Shown here: positions 41,254-49,622 of the stretch, in pieces
Layout: each line of letters starts with the position of its first letter
Numbering within the stretch: the first letter of the stretch is position 1
Source of the DNA: Microbacterium galbinum
GTDB lineage: Bacteria; Actinomycetota; Actinomycetes; Actinomycetales; Microbacteriaceae
Assembly: GCF_023101185.1 (NCBI RefSeq)
Contig: NZ_CP078077.1
Location: 1,021,630-1,085,629, forward strand
Direction: 5' to 3'
Length of the DNA stretch: 64,000 nt
Notes under the pieces: model-generated
The model's database searches: none
Told to the model about the DNA's origin: nothing
Seen by the model: only the letters and a program-made list of their open reading frames with translations
Program-made: the position numbers and the translations under genes

Positions 41254-42518
41254 CAGATCGTGCCTCCCGTGCGCAGCGCGGCGACCTCGTCGGCCGAGTA
41301 GCCGAGGAACTCTCCCAGCACCCGATCGGTGTGCTCACCCATGTCGGGCGCGAGCCCCGCGGTCTGCGCGGGAGTGCGATCGAGCTTCACCGGCGACCCG
41401 AAGGTGCGCAGCGACCCGTGGCCCGGGTAGTCGTTGTCGACGATCATGCCGCGCGCGGCGATCTGCGGATCCTCGACCACCTCGCCGATGTCCTTCACCG
41501 CGCTCAGCGGCACGAGGTCTCCGGCGAGCGCCTCGAGCTCGGCCTTGGTGCGGTCGGCGAACCAGCGCACCACCATCGGCTTCACCCTCTCCTGGTAGAC
41601 CTCGGCATCGAAGCGGGTGGCCATACCGTGCAGGTCGGGGTTGTCGTCCCAGTCGGCCGGGCTGCCGAACGTCTCGCACGAGATGCGCCAGAACTTGTCG
41701 GTGTATCCGCCGAAGAACACGAAGCCGTCGGCGCACGGGAACAGCTCGTACGGGCGCACGAACGGATGCTGATTGCCGAGGGGCTTCGGCACGACACCGT
41801 CGACCGTGTACGACACGACGGCGTTCTCGGTGAGGGTGAGGACGGAGTCCTGCTGCGAGATGTCGACGAGCTGCCCCTCGCCCGTCTGCTCGGCGTGCCG
41901 GAGCGCCGCGAGCACCCCGATCACGCCGTAGAGGCTGGCCGCGAGGTCGCCGATGATCGTGCCCACACGGGTGGGCGGGCCACCGGCCTCACCGTTCATC
42001 GACCACAGTCCGCCGGTGGCCTGCGCGCTGTTGTCGTAGGCGGGGCGCAGCCGGTACGGACCCGACTGGCCGTAGCCGCTGAGCGCCGCGTACACGAGCT
42101 TCGGGTTCACCCGACGCAGACGCTCGTAGCCGTGCCCGAGACGGTCCATCGTGCCGGGGCGGAAGTTCTCGACGAGCACGTCGGCGTGCTCGACGAGCCG
42201 GTCGAGCACCTCGGCGGCACCCGGGCTCTTCAGGTTCAGCGTCACGCCCAGCTTGTTGCGGTTGTACTGCGCGAAGAATCCGCTCAGCGGCTCCGCATCC
42301 TCGCGCGGCAGCATCGGCGGGAAGGTGCGCGTGTAGTCGGGGTCGCCGGGGTTCTCGACCTTGATGACCGTCGCGCCCAGGTCGGCCAGGATCATCGAGC
42401 AGTAGGGCCCGGCGACGACGCGTGTGACGTCGACCACCACCACCCCCGCGAGTGAGCCGGGAGCGGCATCCACTCCTCCGAGTCCGGCGAGCAGGGCGCG
42501 GGTGGCGTCATCGATCAT
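41253..42518 (-). CDS. Class III CoA-transferase (CaiB/BaiF family)
   Basis: A 421-aa enzyme that moves CoA between carboxylic acids. The N-terminal SLAGVVVVDVTRVVAGPYCS and LADLGATVIKVENPGDPDYTR are family hallmarks, as is NRNKLGVTLNLKSPGA. The likely catalytic Asp is in TIIGDLAASLYG. The C-terminus LVPLSAVKDIGEVVEDPQIA is close to that of the partial CoA-transferase at 63687. ATG 42518 has GGAAGGAT upstream and overlaps the MHS stop by 4 nt. With crotonase it forms a carnitine-like acid-CoA pathway fed by the adjacent symporter. Confidence 0.94.
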   Translation of the reverse strand: MIDDATRALLAGLGGVDAAPGSLAGVVVVDVTRVVAGPYCSMILADLGATVIKVENPGDPDYTRTFPPMLPREDAEPLSGFFAQYNRNKLGVTLNLKSPGAAEVLDRLVEHADVLVENFRPGTMDRLGHGYERLRRVNPKLVYAALSGYGQSGPYRLRPAYDNSAQATGGLWSMNGEAGGPPTRVGTIIGDLAASLYGVIGVLAALRHAEQTGEGQLVDISQQDSVLTLTENAVVSYTVDGVVPKPLGNQHPFVRPYELFPCADGFVFFGGYTDKFWRISCETFGSPADWDDNPDLHGMATRFDAEVYQERVKPMVVRWFADRTKAELEALAGDLVPLSAVKDIGEVVEDPQIAARGMIVDNDYPGHGSLRTFGSPVKLDRTPAQTAGLAPDMGEHTDRVLGEFLGYSADEVAALRTGGTI

Positions 42519-43858
42519 CGAGAGGATCCTTCCGGGGCGGGAGCGGCGGCACGCGCAGCGGCGCGACGCGAGAGGCGGTGGAGCAGGGTGACCGAGACGA
42601 GGGTGACGATGCCCGCGACGACCATGTAGAGGGCGATCGCCCACGAGCCGCCGAACACGTCGAGCAGCTCGAGGTAGATGATCGGCACGAACGCCGAGCC
42701 CACGATCGTGCCGATGCCGAGCGCGAGCGACATGCCCGTGTAGCGGATGCGCACGTCGAACGCCTGTGCGTAAAGCACGCCGAGGGTGCCGTAGGTCGCG
42801 CAGAAGCCGATCGTCGTCGCGATGTAGGCGACGTATGCGGCGGCGAGGCTGCCGGTGTCGATCAGCCAGAACGCCGGGAACGCGAGGAGCACCGAGAGGA
42901 TCGTGCCGGAGGCGAAGACCTTCGCGACGCCGAAGCGGTCGGCGAGCCATCCCGCGAGCGGGAGCCCGACCAACGCCAGCAGGGAGCAGATCGTCGCGAT
43001 CGTGAGCATCTCGGGCTGCGTGTGCCCGACGAACTGGGTGCCGTAGGTGAGGCTGAAGGTGAACAGCATGTAGAAGACCGCGCCGATGACGGCGAAGCTG
43101 AGGGCCGCGAAGACGACCTGGCCCGGGTGGGTCTTGAGGGTCTCCCAGAGCGGCACGCGGGCGGCCTTGCCGGCGTCGCGCATCTTCTCGAACTCGGGGG
43201 TCTCACTGATCTTCAGACGGATGAACAGGCCCACCAGCACCAGCACCGCGCTGATGAGGAACGGCACCCGCCAGCCCCACGCCTGGAAGGCGTCGCCGGG
43301 GAGCGCGACCAGCGGCAGGAACACCAGGGTCGACAGCGTCAGCCCCAGCGCGAGTCCCACCTGCGGGAAGCTGCCGAGGAACGCGCGACGACGCGGCTCG
43401 GCGTGCTCGACGACGAGCAGGACCGCACCGCCCCACTCGCCGCCGAGAGCGAAGCCCTGCACGAAACGCAGCACCATCAACAGGATCGGGGCAGCGACCC
43501 CGATCGCGGCGTACGTGGGCAGGAGACCGATGAGGAAGGTGGCGACGCCCATGAGGACGAGCGAGATGACGAGCATCCGCTTGCGTCCGATGCGATCGCC
43601 GAAGTGCCCGAACACGATCGACCCGAGCGGGCGGCCGAAGTACCCCACAGCGATACCGCCGAACGCCAGGATCGTGCCGACGAGCGGGTCGTAGTCGGGG
43701 AAGAACAGGCTGTTGAGGATCAGCGCCGCCGCCGTCGAGTAGGCGAAGAAGTCGAACCACTCGACGGTCGTGCCGACGACGCTCGATGCGACGATCGTGC
43801 GGATCTGCGAGCGCTCCGCGGGAGGTGCGTCGCGCCGGGCGGTGGATGCCGAGGTCAT
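42515..43858 (-). CDS. MHS-family metabolite:proton symporter
   Basis: A 447-aa, 12-helix inner-membrane symporter. The MHS hallmark reads SSVVGTTVEWFDFFAYSTAA, with FGHFGDRIGRKRMLV in loop 2-3 and FVQGFALGGEWGGAVLLVVE in helices 4-5, as in shikimate and betaine/proline symporters. It is the first gene of the operon with the CoA-transferase and hydratase, so it probably imports the acid they activate. Upstream lies a 355-bp gap with two large hairpins. Confidence 0.94.
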   Translation of the reverse strand: MTSASTARRDAPPAERSQIRTIVASSVVGTTVEWFDFFAYSTAAALILNSLFFPDYDPLVGTILAFGGIAVGYFGRPLGSIVFGHFGDRIGRKRMLVISLVLMGVATFLIGLLPTYAAIGVAAPILLMVLRFVQGFALGGEWGGAVLLVVEHAEPRRRAFLGSFPQVGLALGLTLSTLVFLPLVALPGDAFQAWGWRVPFLISAVLVLVGLFIRLKISETPEFEKMRDAGKAARVPLWETLKTHPGQVVFAALSFAVIGAVFYMLFTFSLTYGTQFVGHTQPEMLTIATICSLLALVGLPLAGWLADRFGVAKVFASGTILSVLLAFPAFWLIDTGSLAAAYVAYIATTIGFCATYGTLGVLYAQAFDVRIRYTGMSLALGIGTIVGSAFVPIIYLELLDVFGGSWAIALYMVVAGIVTLVSVTLLHRLSRRAAARAAAPAPEGSSR

Positions 43859-43990
43859 GGGGTTCCCTTTCCGCGGCGTCTCCGCTGACGCCGGCCAGGG
43901 ATCAGCCTGTCAGGGCGGGAGGCACGGGCCTATGTCTCAGACGCATACACCTGTGGTCTCCGTATGGCGCTTCCAGCCACGGCATCCGCG

Positions 43991-44062
43991 GGCCCTTCGT
44001 CTCGTCGCTGCGCTCCTCGCTCAGGAACCGGTTCCTGAGCGAGCGGAGCGAGACGAAGGGCC
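43991..44062. repeat. Dispersed palindrome, CTTCGTCTCGTCGCT type
   Basis: An almost perfect palindrome from GGCCCTTCGTCTCG to its complement, with AGGAACCGGTTCCT in the centre. The same left arm occurs inside the ATPase fusion gene at 33541-33633. It lies in the 355-bp gap 43859-44213. Confidence 0.85.
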
Positions 44063-44067
44063 GCACA

Positions 44068-44142
44068 CAGCGGAGGAGAACTCGCGTTCCGCAGGAGCAT
44101 CCGCTCGATTCGATCCTGCGTTGCGCGAGATCTCCTCCGCTG
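44068..44142. repeat. Nested hairpin with GGAGGAGA arms
   Basis: Three stacked stems: CAGCGGAGGAGA (44068-44079)/TCTCCTCCGCTG (44131-44142), CTCGCG/CGCGAG, and CGCAGGA/TCCTGCG. It resembles the hairpin at 32621-32699 in its GGAGGAGA arms. It lies 72 nt before the META lipoprotein gene. With the preceding palindrome it accounts for most of the 43859-44213 gap. Confidence 0.65.
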
Positions 44143-44213
44143 CGGGGCGCGGCACCGCGGGGCTTGTGTGCCTCGGGACGGCCTGGGAGGCTTCGAGGCA
44201 GGAGAGGATGCCG

Positions 44214-44666
44214 ATGAGCCAGCGAACGCGACGAATGCGACACGGGGTCGGGATGTCGCTGGGACTCGTCGCCCTCACCACCCTGGTCGCATGCACGGCC
44301 ACCGACCCGGCTCCCACGACATCGAGCGCCCCGGCCTCGCCGACACCGTCGTCCGCCGCGGCATCCGAACACTTCCTGGGCGAGTGGGTGTCGCCCGACG
44401 ACGCGGCGGTCACGTTGACGCTCAGCGCCGACGGCACGCTGGTCGCCTTCGACGGATGCAACTCGCACTCCGGAACGTGGGTCGGGCCGAACGGGGGAAC
44501 GATCGGCCTGGAGTTCACGTCGAGCACGGAGGCCGGATGCCCCGAGGGCGTCGTCCCGTGGCTCACGACGTCGGATGGCGCGATCGTCGACGGGCCCGAG
44601 GTCGCCCTCACACTCTTCGGCCCGACGGATGCCGAGACGGGAAGCCTGGTGCGGGCCGACGGCTAG
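44214..44666 (+). CDS. Lipoprotein with META-like beta domain
   Basis: A 150-aa lipoprotein. After MSQRTRRMRHG, the helix GVGMSLGLVALTTLVAC ends at the lipobox Cys, followed by a Ser/Thr/Pro linker to about residue 50. The rest is a small beta domain with FLGEWVSPDDAAVTLTLSAD, the DGCNSHSGTW motif of META/HslJ domains, and a second Cys in EAGCPEG. GGAGAGG is 6 nt before ATG 44214; ATG 44208 is in frame but too close. Function is unknown; HslJ relatives are linked to stress. No operon partner is seen. Confidence 0.8.
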   Translation: MSQRTRRMRHGVGMSLGLVALTTLVACTATDPAPTTSSAPASPTPSSAAASEHFLGEWVSPDDAAVTLTLSADGTLVAFDGCNSHSGTWVGPNGGTIGLEFTSSTEAGCPEGVVPWLTTSDGAIVDGPEVALTLFGPTDAETGSLVRADG

Positions 44667-44675
44667 CCGTTCCGC

Positions 44676-44755
44676 GGGGCCCTTCGACAGGCTCAGGGAC
44701 CCAGTTACGGGTGCGGCGAAATCTGGGTCGCTGAGCCTGTCGAAGCGTCCCCCAC
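44676..44755. repeat. Dispersed repeat, inverted pair
   Basis: A forward CCTTCGACAGGCTCAGGG copy and an inverted GCTGAGCCTGTCGAAGCG copy face each other between two convergent genes (ends 44666 and 44767). The hairpin probably terminates both. Confidence 0.85.
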
Positions 44756-44766
44756 GAGATGCGGCC

Positions 44767-45981
44767 TCAGCCGCGCAGCAACCGGCGCCAGGCGAGCTCG
44801 GCGAGGACGGATGCCTGCAGCGGAAGCACCTCGTCGTCGAAGATCGCCTGCTCGGAGTGCAGCGGCATCGGACCCGAGTCAGGGGCGGCACCGACGAACA
44901 CGAGGGCGCCGGGCACTTCCTGCAGCACGTACGAGAAGTCCTCGGATGCCATCGACGGCGCCGCGAGCCGGGTCACGCGCTCCTCCCCGACGAGCTCGTC
45001 GAGCACCTCCAGCACCTCGCGGGTCTCGGCGGGGTCGTTGTAGGTCACGGGGTACGAGGCGATGAACTCCGACTCCAACCGGCATCCGTTGGCCTCGGCG
45101 ATCCCCGCCAGCATCACCGGCAGCTGCTCGCGCACCGTGTCGAGGGTCTGCATCGACAGGGTGCGGATGTTGGCCTCGAGCGAGACGGTCGCCGCCAGCA
45201 CGTTGCTCGCCTCGGAGTCGCTGCTCAGGCGCGTGATCGAGATCACGGCCTGGTCGGTGGCGGGCAGGCGGCGTGCGGCGAAGGTCTGCACCGCGAGGAT
45301 GAGCTGCGCCGCCACCGGCACCGGGTCGATACCGAGCTGCGGGAAGGCGGCGTGGCCGCCGGTGCCGTGCAGGGTCAGGCGCAGCGCGCTGGCGCTCGCC
45401 ATCATCGCGCCCTCGCGGGTGACGAGCTGTCCGCGCGGGGTGGCGCTGTCGACGTGGATCGCGTACGCCGCGACCGGCCGCGCCCCGGCGGCGTCGAGCA
45501 CGCCCTCCTCGATCATGATGCGGCCGCCGGCCTGCCCCTCCTCACCGGGCTGGAACATGAAGACGACCGTGCCGGGGAGTTCGTCTCGGCGGGCGACCAG
45601 CAGCCGCACGGCACCGAGCACTCCGGCCATGTGCAGGTCGTGGCCGCAGGCGTGCATCGCTCCCGAGGTCGAGGCGAACGGCAGACCGGATGCCTCGGTG
45701 ATGGGCAGTCCGTCCATGTCGCCACGCAGCAGCACCACCGGGCCCGGACGCCCGCCGCGCAGCACGGCGGTGATCGACGACAGCGATTGCCCGACGGTGA
45801 TCTCGAGTCCGAGACCCTCGAGCTCGCGCAGCAGGATCGCCTGCGTGTTCGGCAGGTCGAGTCCGATCTCGACCGCCCCGTGCAGCTCGCGCCGCACGGC
45901 CGTGAGGTGCGCGCGCAGTTCTTCCGCCGCACCCCCGAACCCGCCGTCGAAACCAGAACCCGCGTCCGAACCGGAACCCAT
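44767..45981 (-). CDS. M20-family amidohydrolase (hippurate hydrolase-like)
   Basis: A 404-aa metal-dependent amidase that would release an amino acid or amine from an N-acyl compound. The metal site is visible as HACGHDLHM, GDMDGLP, QPGEEGQAGG and a late SMASEDFSYVLQ. The dimer lid starts near GTGGHAAFP. It resembles hippurate and indole-acetyl-amino-acid hydrolases. ATG 45981 overlaps the ATPase stop by one base. As the last gene of the run beginning at 53952, it probably splits the compound brought in by that importer. Confidence 0.94.
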   Translation of the reverse strand: MGSGSDAGSGFDGGFGGAAEELRAHLTAVRRELHGAVEIGLDLPNTQAILLRELEGLGLEITVGQSLSSITAVLRGGRPGPVVLLRGDMDGLPITEASGLPFASTSGAMHACGHDLHMAGVLGAVRLLVARRDELPGTVVFMFQPGEEGQAGGRIMIEEGVLDAAGARPVAAYAIHVDSATPRGQLVTREGAMMASASALRLTLHGTGGHAAFPQLGIDPVPVAAQLILAVQTFAARRLPATDQAVISITRLSSDSEASNVLAATVSLEANIRTLSMQTLDTVREQLPVMLAGIAEANGCRLESEFIASYPVTYNDPAETREVLEVLDELVGEERVTRLAAPSMASEDFSYVLQEVPGALVFVGAAPDSGPMPLHSEQAIFDDEVLPLQASVLAELAWRRLLRG

Positions 45982-46748
45982 CAGAACTGCATCCTCTCGC
46001 CGAGAACGGGGACCGCGTCGAGCAGGTCCACCGTGTAGGGGTCGGCGGGGTTCGCGAGCAGTGCTTCGGTCGGCCCGGCCTCGACCAGCTTGCCATGTCG
46101 CATCACGCACACCTCGTCGCTGATGTACCGCACGACCGCGAGGTTGTGCGAGATGAACAGCATCGACAGCCCCAGTTCCTGCTGCACCTCGCGCAGCAGG
46201 TTGAGGATCGCGCCCTGCACCGAGACGTCGAGGGCGCTGGTGACCTCGTCGGCGATGAGCACCGAGGGCTCGCCCGCGAGGGCGCGCGCGATCGTGATGC
46301 GCTGGCGCTGGCCGCCCGAGAAGGCGCCGGGCCGCTCCCCCGCGCGGTCGGGGTCGAGGTGCACCTGGGCGAGCAGTTCGCGCACGCGGGCGATGCGCTC
46401 GGCGCGGGTCCAGCGGCGGCCGGTGGCGCGCAGGGCCTCGGCGATCGAGTCGCCGATGGGCATGAGCGGGTCGAGGGCCGAGAACGGGTCCTGGAAGACG
46501 AGCTGCATGCGGCGGCGTGCGCGGCGTGCGGCCGCCCCACCGGTGGCCGTCTCGACGCCGTCGACGCGGATCGATCCGGATTCGGGGCGCACGAGACCGA
46601 CGGCGGCGGCCGCGATCGTGCTCTTGCCCGACCCGGATTCGCCGACGAGTCCGACCGTGCGGCCCTTCGGCACCGACAGGCTCACCCGTTCGACCACGCG
46701 GGTACGGCCGTAGCGGACACTCAGGTCCGTGATCTCGAGCGCGTTCAC
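45981..46748 (-). CDS. Opp/Dpp ABC transporter ATPase (DppF type)
   Basis: A 255-aa cytoplasmic ATPase. Walker A GESGSGKST is near residues 38-46, Q-loop region LVFQDPFSALDP, signature FSGGQRQRITIARALA, Walker B VLIADEVTSALD and the switch His in FISHNLAVV. In the Walker B region, ADEVTSALD replaces the common ADEPTSALD, a known variation. GTG 46748 has AAGGAGG upstream and overlaps the previous stop by 4 nt. It is the second ATPase of the importer whose first is fused to a permease. Confidence 0.94.
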   Translation of the reverse strand: MNALEITDLSVRYGRTRVVERVSLSVPKGRTVGLVGESGSGKSTIAAAAVGLVRPESGSIRVDGVETATGGAAARRARRRMQLVFQDPFSALDPLMPIGDSIAEALRATGRRWTRAERIARVRELLAQVHLDPDRAGERPGAFSGGQRQRITIARALAGEPSVLIADEVTSALDVSVQGAILNLLREVQQELGLSMLFISHNLAVVRYISDEVCVMRHGKLVEAGPTEALLANPADPYTVDLLDAVPVLGERMQF

Positions 46749-48574
46749 ACCGGCACCTCCTTCTCGTGAGCTCCGTCGTGGGAGCCCTCGCGGGCATCCG
46801 ACGGCTCCTCCGTCGGCGCGGAGTCGTCCAACGCCTCGGGCATCAGCTCCGGCGGGATCACCGGCAGCGGCTGCGTGCGGTCGCTCGTCATGTCGGGGAG
46901 GCACGCGATGAGCGCCTGCGTGTACGGATGCTGCGCGTCCTGCCGGATGCGGCCGGCCGAGAGCGCCTCGACGACCCGCCCGTCCTTCATCACGATGACC
47001 CGGTCGCAGAACGCCGAGACGAGGGCGATGTCGTGCGAGATGAACACGATCGCCGCTCCCGTCTCCTCCTGCGCCCGGTGCAGCACGCCCATCACCTGGC
47101 GCTGCACGGTCACATCGAGTGCGGTGGTGGGCTCGTCGGCGATGATCAGCCGCGGCTTGCCGGTGAGCGCCATGCCGATCATGGCCCGCTGACGCATGCC
47201 GCCCGAGAACTCGTGCGGGTACTGCTTCAGCCGGTTCGCGGCATCCGGGATCCCGACGGCGGTCAGCGCGTCGGCGGCGCGCACGCGCGCCTCCTTCGGG
47301 CGCATGCCCATGTGCACCTCGGGCACCTCGCTGAGCTGGCGCCCGATGGTGAGCGCGGGGTTCAGCGAGGTGAGCGGGTCCTGGAAGATCATGCCGAGCT
47401 CGACGCCCAGGCGGGCACGATCGGATGCCGTCAGCTGCCCGGTCATGTCGAGGTCGTCGAAGCGGTGCGCCGAGGTCGTGATGATCGCGTCGTCGCCGAG
47501 GAGTCCGGCGAGCGCCATCGCGGTGAGCGACTTGCCCGACCCGGATTCGCCGACGATGCCGACGATCTCTCCCCGGGCGACCCGCAGGTCGACGCCGCGC
47601 ACCCGCTCGACCACGCCGCCGTCGGCGGTGGGGAAGGCGACGTGCAGGTCGGTGATCTCGGCGACCACGTCGCTCTCGGGCGCCGCGGCGGCCGGGGCCG
47701 GGTTGCGTCGGCGCGAGGTGATCGTCACCCCGCCGGCGGCCCGGGCGGCGACGGCGCGGAAGCCCGAGCCGCGGCTGCCGGCGACGGCTTCGCTGAGCAG
47801 CGTGAAGACGAGACCCGCGAGCACGATCGCGATGCCGGGGCCGATCGCCGCGAGCGGGTTCACGTAGATGCGCAGAATGCCCTCCTGCAGCATCCGCCCC
47901 CAGTCGTACGCGGGCGCCTGCACCCCGAGGCCGAGGAACGAGAGACCGGCGAACGACAGCAGCGTGACGCTCGCGGTCGCGGCGGCGTTCACGAAGAACG
48001 GGTTGGCGATGTTCGGCAGCACGTGCCGCAGCAGGATGCCGACCGGCCCGACGCCCACCACGCGGGCGGCCCGCACGTAGTCGCGGCCCGACACGGAGGA
48101 GGCGAGGTTGTACACGAGACGGGCGAACGAGGGGATGCCGGCGAAGCCGATCGCGAGCATCGCCCCGGTCGCCGTCGCGCCCCAGATGACGGTGAAGAAC
48201 AGCACCATCAGCAGCCAGGGGAACGCGAGCAGGATGTCGAGGAGGCCCGTGAACCAGCGCCGCGGGTACTTGGGCAGGATGCTCGCGACGAGACCGAACA
48301 CGATGCCGCCGGCGAGCGCGATCGCCGTGGCGCCGAGCGTGAGCAGAAGCGTGAGGCGCGTCGCGGTGAGCACGCGGGCGAGGATGTCGCGGCCCAGCTC
48401 GTCGGTGCCGAACGGGTGCGCCGCGCTCGCGCCGAGCAGCCGCGAGGAGACATCGGTGGTGTCGGCGGCCGGGCCCCAGATCGTGGGACCGGCGACGGCG
48501 AGGAACACCAGGAGCGCGCTGCCGGCGAGGGCGGAGATCGCGGTGGCGTTGAGGAGTTTCTTGCGCACGGACAT
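46745..48574 (-). CDS. ABC transporter permease-ATPase fusion (DppC-DppD)
   Basis: A 609-aa fusion. Residues 1-280 are a DppC-type permease (HPFGTDELGRDILARVLTAT, FARLVYNLASSVSGRDYVRA, LSFAGLSFLGLGVQAPAYDW). After a linker rich in Arg, Pro and Ala (ITSRRRNPAPAAAAPES) comes a DppD-type ATPase of about 305-580 with Walker A GESGSGKSL, signature FSGGMRQRAMIGMAL and Walker B LIIADEPTTALD. The acidic tail is not conserved. Fusion of these two subunits occurs in some actinobacterial peptide importers. ATG 48574 lies 3 nt after the DppB stop codon. Confidence 0.94.
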   Translation of the reverse strand: MSVRKKLLNATAISALAGSALLVFLAVAGPTIWGPAADTTDVSSRLLGASAAHPFGTDELGRDILARVLTATRLTLLLTLGATAIALAGGIVFGLVASILPKYPRRWFTGLLDILLAFPWLLMVLFFTVIWGATATGAMLAIGFAGIPSFARLVYNLASSVSGRDYVRAARVVGVGPVGILLRHVLPNIANPFFVNAAATASVTLLSFAGLSFLGLGVQAPAYDWGRMLQEGILRIYVNPLAAIGPGIAIVLAGLVFTLLSEAVAGSRGSGFRAVAARAAGGVTITSRRRNPAPAAAAPESDVVAEITDLHVAFPTADGGVVERVRGVDLRVARGEIVGIVGESGSGKSLTAMALAGLLGDDAIITTSAHRFDDLDMTGQLTASDRARLGVELGMIFQDPLTSLNPALTIGRQLSEVPEVHMGMRPKEARVRAADALTAVGIPDAANRLKQYPHEFSGGMRQRAMIGMALTGKPRLIIADEPTTALDVTVQRQVMGVLHRAQEETGAAIVFISHDIALVSAFCDRVIVMKDGRVVEALSAGRIRQDAQHPYTQALIACLPDMTSDRTQPLPVIPPELMPEALDDSAPTEEPSDAREGSHDGAHEKEVPV

Positions 48575-48577
48575 GTC

Positions 48578-49621
48578 TCAGCCCTCCGTGATCGACGAGC
48601 GCGGATCGATGGTGGCGAGGATGACGTCGACGACGAGGTTCACGCCGAGCACGATGAGCGCGTAGACGATGACGACGCCCTGCACCATCGGGTAGTCCTT
48701 GGCCCCGACCGACGAGACCATGATGGTGCCGAGTCCGGGGATCGCGAACACGGTCTCGATGAGCACGGTCGCGGCGGTGAGGCCGGCGAGGATGAGCCCG
48801 CCGACGGTGAGCGATGCGGTGACGATGTTCGGCAGCGCGTGCCGCAGGTGGATCAGGTGCCGCGGCAGGCGCTTGGCCCGGGCGGTGGTCATGTAGGTGG
48901 TGTCGAGCACCGCCAGCATCTCGACCTGCACGATGCGCACGAGGTACGCCATCGGGCCGATCGCGAGGGCGATGACCGGCAGCACGGCATCCGCCGGCTT
49001 TCCCCATCCCGCCGCCGGCAGCCAGCCGAGCTGCACCGCGAACAGCGAGATGAGACCGACCGCCACGAGGAAGCTCGGGACGGCGATCAGGATGCCGAGC
49101 ACGGCCGACAGCGTCATCGACAGGCCGCGGCGACGGCCGGAGCGCGCGAGCACCGCCGCGCCGATGCCGGCGGGCAGCGCCCCGATCACGGCGATGATGA
49201 AGGCGAGCACCGCGAGCAGCAGCGTGGTCGGGAAGCGCTGCGCGAGCACGTCCGCCACCGGTCGCTGCAACCGCACCGAGGTGCCGAGGTCGCCCGTGAA
49301 GAGACCGCCGATGAAGCGGAAGAACTGCTCCCACATCGGCCGGTCGAGGCCGAGCTGGGTGCGGGTCGCCTCGACGAGCTGCGGTGTCGCGCTCTGACCC
49401 AGCGCCGCGCGCACGGGGTCGCCGGGCACGAGGTACATGAGCAGGAACGACGCGACGATCACCACGGCCAGTGAGATCACGAGCCGGCCGAGGCGGCGGA
49501 GCAGGAACGCGGTGCGCGGGGAGAGCCCCCGACGCAGGCGGCGCTCCTCCACCCGCGCCGCCAGGGCGGCCGTGGTGGTGTCGACCACCTCGGCGGTCGC
49601 GGGAGGAGGAGTCGTCGTCAT
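48578..49621 (-). CDS. Opp/Dpp ABC transporter permease (DppB type)
   Basis: A 347-aa inner-membrane permease with an extended cytoplasmic N-terminus of about 45 residues (MTTTPPPATAEVVDTTTAAL). The core has LGRLVISLAVVIVASFLLMY, the loop LGLDRPMWEQFFRFIGGLFT with GDLGTSVRLQRPV, and ending motifs ETVFAIPGLGTIMVSSVGAK and DVILATIDPRSSITEG. ATG 49621 comes one base after the binding-protein stop, so no room is left for a hairpin, unlike the other two importers of the window. Confidence 0.94.
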   Translation of the reverse strand: MTTTPPPATAEVVDTTTAALAARVEERRLRRGLSPRTAFLLRRLGRLVISLAVVIVASFLLMYLVPGDPVRAALGQSATPQLVEATRTQLGLDRPMWEQFFRFIGGLFTGDLGTSVRLQRPVADVLAQRFPTTLLLAVLAFIIAVIGALPAGIGAAVLARSGRRRGLSMTLSAVLGILIAVPSFLVAVGLISLFAVQLGWLPAAGWGKPADAVLPVIALAIGPMAYLVRIVQVEMLAVLDTTYMTTARAKRLPRHLIHLRHALPNIVTASLTVGGLILAGLTAATVLIETVFAIPGLGTIMVSSVGAKDYPMVQGVVIVYALIVLGVNLVVDVILATIDPRSSITEG

Positions 49622-49622
49622 G

